The position numbers and the translations under genes are program-made. The notes under the pieces are model-generated. The model saw nothing but the letters and a program-made list of their open reading frames with translations, did no database searches and was not told the origin of the DNA. Positions 36,394-47,472 of a stretch of DNA of 64,000 bases are shown here, one piece after another (the stretch's first letter is position 1; each line of letters opens with the position of its first letter). Origin of the DNA: Hortaea werneckii (taxonomy: Eukaryota > Ascomycota > Dothideomycetes > Mycosphaerellales > Teratosphaeriaceae). Location of the stretch: positions 186,001 through 250,000 of the forward strand of contig JBAOKB010000164.1 in NCBI GenBank assembly GCA_037044905.1, read 5' to 3'.

Positions 36394-36430
36394 TGCTTAC
36401 TAGCATTAAAAAAAGGTGGCTAAAAGGCTC
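36394..36430 (-). repeat. Right terminal inverted repeat
   Basis: Inverted partner of 33174-33210, 36 of 37 identical, immediately followed by TA. Confidence 0.88.
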
Positions 36431-36432
36431 TA

Positions 36433-39400
36433 GTGTCGAGGGGTGTGCAGCTCCTCTATTAATGCCATGCGTTAGTCTATCGTGGGGTGCGTAATACTCG
36501 TGAGGAGTTGCTCTGCTCGTGTCCCCTGCAACGAAGTGGATACGCACTCTACAATCCTGGAAAGGGTTTTCTTGCATGTTGCCTCATAGCTATTGCAAGA
36601 TCAACAACACCGCAGTCCACATGAGTCAATAGACTTCCATTGACCTGTAAGAGCGGTCAGAGCACGATTCCAATGCACAGGACAGACACATGTTCTTCAT
36701 CAAAGGAGATTCGCCTTTCTAACCATCTAATTGGCATGACGGCTTCACATTGCACCCTCTCATCGTGCATTGTTTGCCTCCCAAGGACGAACGTGTTCCT
36801 TGCAGACAGTTCAGCGAAACGGCCGAACGACGATGTACCACTTGATCCTCGACACTGATTAACGGCATTGTTTGAAGATTTACTGCATTTTCGGCGTGTT
36901 CAAGTTTTGGGATCTGACATTGGCGAAACCTTCGACGATACTGTGAAGATACGGATCGAAAAGAGACGTTGGATGCCTTCGACTATTGGTACAACATGGC
37001 CAAAAAGGTAAGATGTTCATGGTGGTAAGACCCGGTAGGCACAGGCGGATGGAAAGCCATGCTACAGCATCTCACTAGCAAGAGTCGTCGGCTGTAGGAG
37101 GGATAATTTTTGAATTCGATGGGTCCAGGACCAGTAGCAAAATCCTCAATCTGTAGATGCCATCCGTCTTTGTCCAAAGCTGGCCAACTGCGCAGGGGGC
37201 TTTACGGTCTCACTAGATTTTGCTAAGTCAATCCTCGCCCGCCGCATGAGGACTCCGTGGTTGCAATGTCGTGGCCGTGGCCTTCAGTATCGAAGAGGCC
37301 CAAATACGAAGACACTTCTGCAAAGTTTAAGGGATGGCGTTGAACACGATCGGTTGGTATAGTGGTAGAATGGACAAAGTCATTCAATGAATGTATATTG
37401 TGATGGCTAGCAAAGATTTACTAAAATACGCTCACGCGGGTGCTTGATATCTGAAGCGTTCTTCGCGCTCGCACGATAGAATTTCGCGATGCCATCATTA
37501 GACCGATGGCTCCCGAGTCTAACTTGTCATGCGGGTCACCACTTCTGAACCTAGACTCAAGGCATGCATAGGAGCGATCGAAGTTTTTCACAAGGTCACT
37601 AATACCAGTCAGCGATTGAAATTCTCAAAACGTTGTCTCGCAATGGCAATGAAAGGTGTGCTCGCGCTGAAAGGGTCAGAGAAGCCGTGTTACGCATGCC
37701 CATCCGTCGGCGCCTCGCCGCGCAGCCCATAACGAACAACGCGGTCTGACGCTCGGAAACCACGATTACACTATGCCACGAAGACAAGAAACTCCGCAAC
37801 CGATCATCCCGCGCACCGCGAGCGGCGTCGGTACGGTATGAGGGAGGGTGACTCGACGGAACAGGCGATAGTTGAATGGATTGACTAGGTGTCATCTTGA
37901 AAGGTCGAGGGGCGAGGAAAGGAAACGGAGGCAAGGTTCTTACTTGATAATCAGATGCCAGAAGTCCTTGCGCGTAACGGATGGACACAGAGGATCCAGG
38001 CAAAGAGGGCGCCATGAAAACGATCAAACCTGTGGTAAGGACTGGTTAGCAAGGCTGTTCTCAGTCTATTCATGATTCATCATTTTTGAGAATAGGTGCA
38101 TATCAGTCAATGGTAAGCTTGGTATGAGTTGTCGACATTGTGTTTTCAGTAGCAGAACTGAAAAATTAATCCAATCATCATTGCAAGTACAAGGAGATAA
38201 AGCTATTCGCTTACCTTTGTACCAGCGTCTTTTTGGCCATCTTCACCATGGTTGGAATTGTGTTCGGTCCGCCAGAAAGACTGTTACGAATGCCACTCAC
38301 TGTCTGCTTCGAGGTCGTCAGCATTTGCATCTCTGGATTTGAAGAGTTATCATAGAGAGCTGTGTAAAGAGAGGCTAGGTCAGATGGTGATGCATGTTTT
38401 GTTCTTGGCTCATAAGATGTCACCAGAACGGTTGTGATAGATTCATCAGTGAAGAAACCTTGCTCGCCTTGCGAATACTCACCTGACTTAGGACAATGTA
38501 GCCGTACGAAGCTCGGAGAAGCCGAGCACTGGTCGCTTAATCAGTACAGCTGCGTAACTGGAGCCCACCACAAGATCGTATCGATTGCCGGCGTTGACGC
38601 TGTAATGGGTTGGACAACACAGGTCCAGCTTGCTCCCAAAGCCCTCGGGCTTTTGTAGGTTCCAGCCCTGTCGAACGAGGGCCAGCTGAAGCCGCAGGTA
38701 CTTCAGAAGGCCGGTCGCCAAGCAAGAGAACCAAGGATGTGTGCTTTCTATGAAAGCATGCTAGGCTCAGTCAGTGTACGGCGATTTCCATTTGGATGGA
38801 CAGAGGCGGCAAGGCTAGTTCGTGAGCGTCTTCGCCATCATCCATGGCATAGACAAGATACGCAGGTCACGGCATGTCTTGATCTCCGCCAACAGCCAAT
38901 GATCCCTCAAGACCTGGACAGAGACTCAGGAGGATGCGAAAGCATCTTATTACGGGGAGCCGAACACCAGCTTAGTGGACGCGACCAAGCCTACCAAACA
39001 GACTCGAGTTAAGTCTGTGAGGTAGCTTGGCAATTGTATTTCGCCCTTTCGCATTTGGTGGTGTAGGTTGACGGAGGAGGAGGTAAGGGAATGAAGTTTC
39101 GCAGCTTCTGCGGTCAGGAAAATTGCTTCAGACACTCCCGCGGCGCTCGGAAGAGGCTGACCCTACGGCGCTAGAGGGAGTATCCGAGATTTCGCAGCGC
39201 AGCAACATCGCCATGCGTTCCGTGGATGCTGTGCACGAAATATATTGATTGCGAGTTGTACATAATGATGCTCCAAATATCAAGAGCTATCCTTGGCCAT
39301 GACTCTAAAAACGTTGAGTTCTGGCATATTAGAGGAAAACAATACAATCACACTCGAAAGATATCTGACAATAACAGAACCTTTTGGATATCGGAATTTT

Positions 39401-39962
39401 CAGGTGAAGACATCATTCCATCTTTGCTCTTCCTGGTATTTTTGAACACAGCGGGCCTTGTGGCGAGTTACTACTTCGTACAACAGACTTGTAATACTAA
39501 ACGATCTTGACCATTCAGTATGTACTGTTTATTCAGTCGCCTTTTCTACAGTGAGCCATGGCCGAAAATGTGCGTATTCATGGCCCGTGTGCAACAGACG
39601 GAAACAGCACTACGAAGACGATGGAAGGTTGATAGCCGATTGACATCACAATAAGTAGCATGTTTCTCACCATCAAAGCACTAGCCGTCAGCGGGTCAAG
39701 TAGCGCTCTGCAGGTGAGAAAAGGACGTACAATTGTCCCGTAAAGTCGCTCTTCGCTAGTCGTATAGCTCAAGAAGCCATGGGGAAGGGCTGTCGAGTAG
39801 ATATTCTAGCGGATGAAAATTGGAAGTAAAAAATGGGTATCATACGCGGGATGGAAAGTCTGTGGTATCATTGAACCTCGCTATCATCCCCTCGTGCGCC
39901 GAAAGCCTATGACTGACACCGTACCAGGTATACCCGCCAGCCCTAGCGACTGCTTTTCGTGC
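36433..39962. other. 3.5-kb gene-poor region right of the transposon
   Basis: GC-normal DNA. It holds a possible small spliced gene at 37951-38528 (listed separately) and a tRNA-like A-box fragment near 37348. Otherwise only short frames without motifs. Confidence 0.45.
37951..38528 (-). CDS. Possible fragment of an unrecognised spliced gene
   Basis: Three segments join in phase: 38528-38483, 38359-38215 and 38029-37951, through introns with good sites (GTGAGT to ACACAG with branch TCTGACC; GTAAGC to CCACAG with branch ACTGATA). The joined reading runs about 89 residues to a TGA and ends RFDRFHGALFAWILCVHPLR. The 5' part is not found: upstream of 38528 the frame meets a stop, so either more exons precede or this is a relic. 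No family resemblance is recognised. The support is the coherence of the splice signals and phases only. Confidence 0.22.
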
Positions 39963-40509
39963 TTATGCCTGAGCGCGCTTCTGAGTCTTCTCCTTGTTCG
40001 CCTCGCGACCCTTGGAGATACGCTCGATGATCGACTCCCGGTCCTTGTCCAGGTTGAGCTTGGTGATCTCGACCTTGCTGGGGGCGATGCCAATGGGCAC
40101 GCTCTGGCCGTTGGTCTTCTCACGCGAGACACGCTCGACGTGGATGACGTACTTGAGGCGGTACACGGAGGTGACCTTGCCCTCACGGCCCTTGTTGGTG
40201 CCGCGCTTGATGACGACCTCGTCGTCCTTGCGGATGGGGATCGCGCGGACCTGCAATAGATGTGTTAGGTGAATTGTCGAAACACATCATGTGCATGCGA
40301 TTCACGGCGGTAGGCTTACGTTGTGCTTCTCACGGAGTTCTGCGCATCGTTAGCATACGTCTTTGTGTCTCATTGCACATGTGGATGGATGCAATACCCT
40401 TGGAGAGCGGTGCGCTCATGATAACACGGCGCACGCTGGAAGGAGCCTGGAAATGCTCCTTTCTGCTCTTTCTCCGGCTGGAGTGCAGCTGAGTGTTGAT
40501 CTTCGTCAT
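39963..40509 (-). CDS. RPL26: 60S ribosomal protein L26 (uL24), three exons
   Basis: Exons 40509-40398, 40339-40320 (20 nt only) and 40250-39963; introns of 58 and 69 bp (GTATTG/GCGCAG with branch GCTAAC; GTAAGC/TTGCAG with branch CCTAAC). The product is 139 residues, the normal size. The N-terminus MTKINTQLHSSRRKSRKEHF and RRVIMSAPLSK are typical. The KOW motif region is DDEVVIKRGTNKGREGKV, followed by YVIHVERVSREK and ITKLNLDKDRE. It is a structural protein near the polypeptide exit tunnel of the large subunit. The micro-exon encodes ELREKHN. Divergent from the AT-hook gene. Confidence 0.95.
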
Positions 40510-40857
40510 TTTGGCGGTGGTGGACGAAGGTGTCGGCGGGGTGTCGTCGTCGTCGATGTCGCTGGTCGTCGCCGGCTGCTGAATGAACTTTTCGAACTTC
40601 TCCAGCTGAATTCGAAGTGGGCGGCAGCGGGCCCGTCCGCAAAGCTCGGACCGTCTTGGCTCCAGATATCGGCTAGATCCCGGATGAAGCCGCGCTGCTT
40701 CCCATTACGGTATTCTACAGCTTTAGACGCGTCGTTCACTCGCGATTCAAGCTCCGTCCCATTCGTCGCGCGTGCGTTTGAGGGCTAGGAAGTGAAGGAG
40801 CGTCTCTTCGCCATCCTCGCTTGCGCCGACGTATTGGTCGAACCTATCAGCGCAACA
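40510..40857. promoter_or_regulatory. Divergent promoter RPL26 / AT-hook gene
   Basis: 348 bp between the two start codons, therefore a shared promoter region. No specific site was identified. Confidence 0.4.
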
Positions 40858-43800
40858 ATGTCTTACAACCATCAGCAATATGGTGGGTTCTACGACCCGG
40901 TCGGGAGTCAGTCCAACAAGCAGCCAACAGGCTACACCTACCAAACGGTAGGGACGACCGCACCACAATATTCGGGCACAGCTACTGCTAGCTACGCGAA
41001 TGCTGGATACCAAAGTTATGGCAGTCAAGGCCATCAGTCATATGGCACAACCAACAATGGTGCGAGTAACACTAATCAAGCTGCAACCGCTTTGAGCAGC
41101 CTGAGCTCAAGCTACAACCAACAAGGATCTGCGGGCAGGGCGAACAGTTTCCAGCCTCACGATCGAACTTCGTGGAGCACAACGGGCTATCCTTCTTATC
41201 CGCCGACGGATGTACAAATGCCTAACCGGACGCAAAACACCAATTCGCCTGCGATGACAACCAGCACCTATGGGCAGCACGAAGGAGGATCCGGCTTTCA
41301 CGTGCCTCAGTCGTATCCAAGTGCGCGTGCAAGCACCACAGCCGCCGGTCAAACGCACCAGGGCGCACGTAATCATCCGGGGCAGCATGCTCAGACGCAA
41401 CCACAGCCGCCCCAGAGGTATGCGAGCCCGCTCCATGCAATGCAGGCTCAGCAGCAGGGATATTCGAATCAGCAGTCACGAACTAGCAAACACAAACCGT
41501 CACCGCAAATGGCCGCTCAACAGACGCAGCAGCAAAGGCAGCAAAGTGCTTCAGCCGAGCCGTCTGCTGTGACAGTGAACCCATCGCAGGTGTACGACGA
41601 TCGTGCAGAGCGTGAAAGGCTGGTGAGAATCGAAGAGGAGAGGAGACGCAAGCGAGAAGCTGAGGAGGCTGCTCGAAAGGCAGAAGAGGAACGGAGAGTA
41701 GCCGCCGAAAAGCGCAAAGAGGAAGAAGCCAGTCGAGTCGAAGAAGACAAGCGCAGAGCTGAAGAAGATAAGCGAAGGGCTGAAGACGATGGGCGCAAGG
41801 CGGAAGAATTGGAAGCCAAAAAGAGTGCCAACCAGAAGAAGAGAGCAGAAAAGGCAAGGCAAAAACGTGCCGAGAAGAAGGAAAGCAACACTGCTGCAAC
41901 AGCGCTTGCACAAATGGCGTCTTCGAATGCTGGAATCGACAGTGAGGCGCCACCTGCAAATGCAGAGGAAGCCGAAATGAGAGCCATGTTCAAGAAGATG
42001 AGGGAGTTCAATGCCAAGAATCCAGCCATGTTAGCAAAGATGTGGGAAGAAGAGCGCAAGGCGCATGCTTCTCAGTCTCCGCAACAAACTCAACCTCCCC
42101 CACCACCTAACACCTCGGCTCCGCCGCCCACGCACAGCCCTGCTACGCCGGCGCCAACTGCCCAAAGTCAAGGGCATGATCACCAACAATTGAGACCATT
42201 CCAGAGACCAATGCCGTCACAACAGCAGGCTCCTCCGGCTGCACTAGCGATCACTAGTCCTAATCAGCCGGTCGCTGCTCAAGCCAGCACATCGCTTTGG
42301 CCGCCTCAGAAAAAGGGTGCTCTGGCAGAAGCGGCTGGCAAATGGCTGTTGAGTCTACCGGAGAACAGCGGGAGGCGGATCAGCACAGAGACCATAATAA
42401 CTATTCTCGAGCGAAACCCGTCCTATGTCCAGCTTTGTGAGGCTCTTGAGGCTCACGGCTTCCGATTTGAGCGCTCCTTGCTTGCCCGCGAGCTGCTCAA
42501 AGCTGTACCAGATGGGCTGAAGGGCCCCGCGTCACAGACTACACGGCCAACGCAACAAGAACAGGACTCGACTGTCCAAGGAAGCGAGACAAAAGAAGGA
42601 TCAACAAAGAAGCGAGGAAGGCCGTCCAAAAGCCAATATGAGCCAAAACCCCACCAGCAAGGACCTGTCGCGTACGAGACGCCAAGCTTCAAGCCCCTAG
42701 CTGATACCGCGCGCGAGGTCAACAACATGAGCAATGCCTTGGATCCGCAGCTACGAGGTGGGCCTGTCCAGCCTGTTTCGCAGCCTCCTTCCTGGGCAAA
42801 TCCACATTTCGCCAACGGACCGCCAAACAGGCGCTCAAACGCCGGCAGTGTGCCTCCTTCGCAGTCTCAGGTACCGGAGCAGAAGCCAGAAATCAAGCCA
42901 GAGGCTCCACGAAAGCCACCGTCGAATAAAGAGGAAGCAGCACGTAAAACCTTTGGCGATCTAGTCGATCTGACGGCTCAGGATTCTGATGAAGACGACG
43001 GCCCGCCCAAAAAGGTGCTGCAAACCTCTCACGGGCAGATGAACGGTTTCAATGCACAGCAGACGTACCCTGCCCCGCCTCCTCCCGGTCACACCAACTT
43101 TAGACCGCCTTCCACTCCGTTCAACTTCTACCGCCCTTCTGAAGGACCGCCTCCACCTGTAGTATACGGCTTTGGGCCAATGGCTCCACGGGCGCCGCCT
43201 GCGCAGATGGTACCTCCCAGACCCTCTTCGACTCAACAGCCTGCGCCGGCTCCGGGGCCGTCCAAGCGCAAAGGTCCCTCGTTGGAGTCTCAGCAAAATG
43301 AGCGTATCAAGGGCAAGATGCTTGTCGAGCCGATCATGCGGGATCGAGTCGCGAGGAAGAACAATTATGACAGCCGTACCATCGCACGTGATGTATTACT
43401 TGCTACGGGTCGTCACCCTGACATGAGATCACTCAATGCGCATCTCTACTCCATGCAAAAGCTGTTGAGTACGCATGGCGGCGGCTACGAGAGCGAGGCT
43501 GGTAGGGGCGACAGAAGCGATCTTAGCACCATCAAATGGGAAATTATTGATCCTACATTGCCCGGTGAAAAGGCGGAGTCAAAGAAGCCCGTGCCTATCC
43601 CGGCCAGGGATGAAGATTTGGCTGCTGACGCGGACGACGAGGACGATGGCGTTCCTGCTTTAAACCCCGGTGGCCTTGTAAGTTTCGACAATGGCGATGG
43701 CACGGCCAGTCGCGCAGCAATTCCTGATCCGATCGGGGCCAAGGCCCCTAAGAGACGCGGCAGGCCACCAAAGTACAGCACCGCAGCCGGGAGTCTCGAC

Positions 43801-44883
43801 AGTTTCCGTGCGAACACAGCGAATCGTCAAGCGACCGGAGGCAGACATCCCAATTCTGCTCCAGCGGCTCGCAGTGCTCCTGCTGGCTCTTCTACTCCAG
43901 GAGGCAGCGGCGCTACCGGTTATGCAGCTTTTCGTGCAATGGACGACAGCGGCAATCCTGTCAAGAAGAAAGGTCGGCCGGTCGGTTGGCGTAAAGCAAT
44001 CCACTCCCGCGAAGCACAAGGCCTTGCTCCAGCGACCGGCGCCAATAGTCACCCGAGCGGACCCAGCCGACCTCGTCAGAGCCAACAGCCAGCCCCTGTC
44101 GTCGAGCCCAAGTACCAGGTGTTCAAGTGCATGTGGAAAGACTGCCATGCTGAACTGCACAATCTCGAGACACTGAAAAAGCATGTCATCAAGCTTCACG
44201 GGAAGCCTAACGCGAACCGCAAGTTCGAGTGCTTATGGAGTGACTGCAATGTGCTACCGCTAGCAGACGTGACCGTGTGGACCAAGCATTTCGACAGGCA
44301 GCACTTGCAGCCCATAGCGTGGAAGCAGGGTGACGGACCACGGGGCGGAATATCTGGTAAGTCATAATTACTTCCATTCAGTCCTCCAACACCGTAAGAC
44401 TATCTGCTGATAGAAAATGAACTGGCTGACAGACTCCTCTCCTCGTCTCTAGACCACAACGCCACCGACTCTGAAGCCTATCTGTCCGACGCTCAAGGCC
44501 GATCCGTGACCCCTATCATCACGCCCAACTCGGAGCGTCACCAAGCTTCTGCATCGGCCACGCCTGCCGCGCTCCGAAGGCCCGGCGAACCAAGCCAGCA
44601 GCCTCTGACTAAGGACGAACGCAAGGCCGCCGCGGAGCTTGAAGAGCTCGAGCAGCAGAAGGTCGCCGTGGGGCCTAGTATGGATCGGACGGGAGTCAGG
44701 ATGGCGAACAGCAAACGTCGCAAGGGGTTCCTTGACGACGAGGATTTTGAGGATGAAGTGGAAAGTGAAGGGGAAGGGCCGCCGAATTATGGCGATGATG
44801 ATGATGCAAATGATGATGCAAATGATGATAACAAGAACGGGGACGATGACGGTGCTGACGACGATGACAAGATGCAGGAGTAG
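40858..44883 (+). CDS. Large AT-hook and C2H2 zinc-finger protein, putative chromatin factor (two exons)
   Basis: Exon 1 is 40858-44356, a 96-bp intron covers 44357-44452 (GTAAGT, branch GGCTGAC, acceptor TCTAG), and exon 2 is 44453-44883; 1309 residues. Start at MSYNHQQYGG. Order: Gln/Tyr/Ser-rich low-complexity N-terminus; highly charged coiled coil (about 240-345); Pro-rich linker; a helical module around 480-560 (ALAEAAGKWLLSLPENSGRR); three AT-hook-like cores RGRPSK (about 583), RGRPPK (about 963) and KGRPVGWRK (about 1035); then paired C2H2 fingers at about 1089-1150 (CMWKDCHAELHNLETLKKHVIKLH and CLWSDC...H...H). The tail is acidic, D/N-rich. It probably binds DNA in the nucleus; I do not recognise a named orthologue. 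Confidence 0.85.
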
Positions 44884-45292
44884 GTAGGAGAGATATTACG
44901 GCTTCGACGGGAAATGGGACAGATTTGGCTTGCATCCATCTCATCGTGTCACACAGTTTCGAGGAAACTTGTCCGCCCGGTCCTGCAATATAATGGGGTC
45001 CGAACTTCTCTAGGCCTAATGGCCATTGGCCTGTCTGTCCACGGCTAGCTCTTTTTTAAATGATACATCGGCTAGTTCCTCCGTCGTTGTTTTGACAAAT
45101 GGGTATATCGTCGCAGCATATCGCTTACAAGCCACTTCTCTCGATCTTGTTTGCTGCAGTCATCACCAACTCGCACTTACATCTCCGTCGCTCCCTCAGT
45201 ATCCAACCCTCTCCTTCCCTCCCATTCCCATTGCAAGCCTCCTTCCCCTCCTTCATGCTCAAAGCCCTCCATAAATCCGATATGAGACATCT
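44884..45292. other. Convergent intergenic spacer
   Basis: 409 bp between the stop codons of the AT-hook gene and OST4. Nothing recognised beyond presumed 3' UTRs. Confidence 0.5.
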
Positions 45293-45454
45293 TTACCGCG
45301 CCTTCGCCGGCAGGGCATCGGCTTTCCGCTCGCTCGTCAAGGGTTCCTTGGGGTCCTGGGCGTTGATTTCCAGGAAGTGGTACAGGACGATCATCAGCAT
45401 CGAAGCGCTCCCGAGAAAAATGGCGAGGGAGTAGAGGGAGGCGTCGGAGATCAT
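45293..45454 (-). CDS. OST4: Oligosaccharyltransferase subunit OST4
   Basis: A 53-residue single-exon gene (ATG at 45454-45452, TAA at 45295-45293). The protein begins MISDASLYSLAIFLGSASML and has one transmembrane helix at about residues 6-27, then YHFLEINAQ and a short basic cytosolic or lumenal tail. This is the hallmark layout of OST4, the mini-subunit that stabilises the oligosaccharyltransferase complex in the ER membrane for N-glycosylation. Length is slightly above yeast OST4 because of the C-terminal tail. Its size makes it easy to miss. Confidence 0.88.
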   Translation of the reverse strand: MISDASLYSLAIFLGSASMLMIVLYHFLEINAQDPKEPLTSERKADALPAKAR

Positions 45455-45879
45455 GGTGATGGACGGGTGGTGGGTTGGGAAGGTCGAGTGGATTGCGTGT
45501 CTCTCTTGGTGATGGGAGGTATGTTGCGTAGCCGGGCTGAGGATGATGGATTAGCTTGGGTTACATGAATCGTCCCAAGATGGATAGGGAGATCATGGAC
45601 CTACTCTTTTTTAAATCAAAGGTTATTTATTAGAAATGTGACTACTCACTCTCGCATCAGACGTTGGACCATCACATGCGATCCAATGCGTTCGTCGTCG
45701 GCCAGATGTTCGTTCCCCAGACGGGAATAGCTCCCGACGGAACCCCGGCTGTGACCGCGGACGATTCGGCAAACGTGGGCCGAGAGGGCTGAGGTTGCCA
45801 AGCGCCACCGATTCCCCCGCTGCCGTCATATCTCTCCAACTTCGTCCGCGAGGTTTTGATTCGAACTTGACGTTTGCCT

Positions 45880-45916
<37 letters not shown>

Positions 45917-46150
45917 ATTGGAACCATCCCCCAAGCCTCATCAATTCGCCGTGTGGGACTCTTCTTCACTGAACGAGTCGCATATGGAGAGCTTCCCATC
46001 ACCTGATCTCTGATTACCCGAAAGGAAACCAGTAAAAAGAAAAAGTAAAAAGAACCACCCCACTACCTCTACAGAAGTCCCAAAGGCAACGAAGCCGCAC
46101 GAAACGCGAACAGTATTTGCAAAGGTCTACGAACCTAGAAACAGCCCATC
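45455..46150. other. Divergent intergenic region OST4/TMA46 with poly-C tract
   Basis: 696 bp carrying both promoters. The C33 homopolymer at 45882-45914 lies about 240 bp before the TMA46 ATG. Short proline- or glycine-rich frames here are translations of the homopolymer. Confidence 0.5.
45882..45914. repeat. C33 homopolymer
   Basis: 33 consecutive C residues upstream of TMA46. Confidence 0.9.
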
Positions 46151-47200
46151 ATGCCTCCCAAAAAGAACGACAAGTCCCAGAAGGAGCCGAAGAAGGCGAA
46201 GCCGACGACCGAGGACAAGACGTTTGGCATGAAGAACAAGAAAGGCGGTGCAGCCCAGAAGCAGATCCGACAGATCAACTCATCCCAGGCAGGCAGCGGC
46301 ACGCCAGACCAGAAGCGCAAGGAGGCCGAAAAGGCGGCGCGAGAGAAGGAGAAGGCGGCGGCAGAGCAGGCCCGTAAGGAAGCCGCCGAGCTCTTCAAGC
46401 CGACCCAGACGCAGAAGGTACCGTTTGGCGTCGACCCCAAGACCATCCTCTGCCAGTTCTACAAGAAGGGGGCGTGCGAGAAGGGCAAGAAATGCAAGTT
46501 CTCGCACGACCTGAACGTGGAGCGCAAGGGCGAGAAGAAGTCGCTGTACACCGACACGCGCGAGACGGAGAAGGAGGAGGAGCAGGAGAAGAAGAAGAAG
46601 GACGACATGGCGGACTGGGACGAGGAGAAGCTGCGGAGCGTGGTCATGTCCAAGCACGGCAACCCCAAGACCACCACGGATAAAGTGTGCAAGTTCTTCA
46701 TCGAGGCGGTCGAGAACCAGAAGTACGGCTGGTTCTGGACGTGTCCCAACGGCGGCGACAAGTGCATGTACAAGCACTCCCTACCCCCCGGGTTCGTGCT
46801 GAAGACGAAAGAACAGCGCGCAGCGGAGAAAGCGATGATGGACAAATCCCCGCTCGCGACGCTGACCCTGGAAGACTTCCTCGAAAGCGAGCGGTTCAAG
46901 CTGCAGGGGAACCTGACGCCCGTCACGGCCGAGAGCTTCGCCGAGTGGAAGAAGAAGCGGCAGGACAAGCGCGCGGCCGAGGACGAGGCCAAGAAGATGA
47001 AGGACGCCACGGGCCGCGCCATGTTCGAGCAAGGCGACTGGGAGGCTTCCTCGGACGAGGAGGACGACGACAACGACGGCGCCTGGAACCTCGAGGCCCT
47101 GCGTAAGGAGACCGAGGCTGCGCGCCAGAAGAAGGAGGAGGAGCGGTTGGGTATCGCTGGCGGTGGTGGTGAAACTAACGGATATATGGGCGATTCTTAG
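46151..47200 (+). CDS. TMA46: CCCH zinc-finger translation-associated protein TMA46 (ZC3H15/DFRP1 family)
   Basis: 349 residues in one exon, starting MPPKKNDKSQKEPKK. Lys/Ala-rich N-terminus, then two CCCH zinc fingers: C101-H119 (CQFYKKGACEKGKKCKFSH) and about 179-209 (CKFFIEAVENQKYGWFWTC...CMYKH). The DFRP segment follows (TLEDFLESERFKL, TPVTAESFAEWKKKR), the part that binds DRG-type GTPases (Rbg1 in yeast). The C-terminus is acidic then Lys/Glu-rich. It acts in the cytoplasm with ribosomes to help elongation through difficult stretches. Assignment rests on the distinctive finger pair plus DFRP motif. Confidence 0.94.
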   Translation: MPPKKNDKSQKEPKKAKPTTEDKTFGMKNKKGGAAQKQIRQINSSQAGSGTPDQKRKEAEKAAREKEKAAAEQARKEAAELFKPTQTQKVPFGVDPKTILCQFYKKGACEKGKKCKFSHDLNVERKGEKKSLYTDTRETEKEEEQEKKKKDDMADWDEEKLRSVVMSKHGNPKTTTDKVCKFFIEAVENQKYGWFWTCPNGGDKCMYKHSLPPGFVLKTKEQRAAEKAMMDKSPLATLTLEDFLESERFKLQGNLTPVTAESFAEWKKKRQDKRAAEDEAKKMKDATGRAMFEQGDWEASSDEEDDDNDGAWNLEALRKETEAARQKKEEERLGIAGGGGETNGYMGDS

Positions 47201-47453
47201 AACGAGTTGCGGGGCAACAAACTTTTGTTGCGACACAGGAAGGTCGTTTGTCTAGATGGAAGGGGGTCCTGTTTCCATTTATTTTTAAATCTGCAAATCA
47301 AAGCCATAGATGGGCTTCTTCTTTCACATGATCTTAAGCCGAATCTTCTTAACTCTCTCACGCAAGCCTCATGTACATATGTTTCCTTCCTCCTGTCCTG
47401 ACTTCTGGCAAATGCACTCGTGCGGATTTGGACGTATACATTTTCCGACCCTC

Positions 47454-47472
47454 TTTTTTTTTTTTTTTTTTT
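47454..47472. repeat. T19 homopolymer
   Basis: Run of 19 T's downstream of TMA46. Confidence 0.85.

Larger units (their letters stand above)
33174..36430. mobile_element. RIP-mutated DNA transposon with 37-bp TIRs and TA duplication
   Basis: The element is 3257 bp. Its ends are inverted copies starting GAGCCTTTTAGCCACC, and it is flanked on both sides by TA (33172-33173 and 36431-36432), which points to the Tc1/mariner-pogo target-site type. The interior is strongly AT-rich and nearly free of CA and TG. On the + strand from about 33.8 to 35.0 kb one frame is interrupted only by TAG and TAA at positions where Trp or Gln codons could have stood; a basic patch SRGRKLKSRGYRSKRG is readable. I cannot assign the protein to a transposase family, and 3.3 kb is long for a simple Fot1-like element. 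It is almost certainly dead. Confidence 0.8.

Noticed and set aside
45672..46013. Gly- or Pro-rich frames over the C33 run
   Set aside because: Artefacts of the homopolymer.
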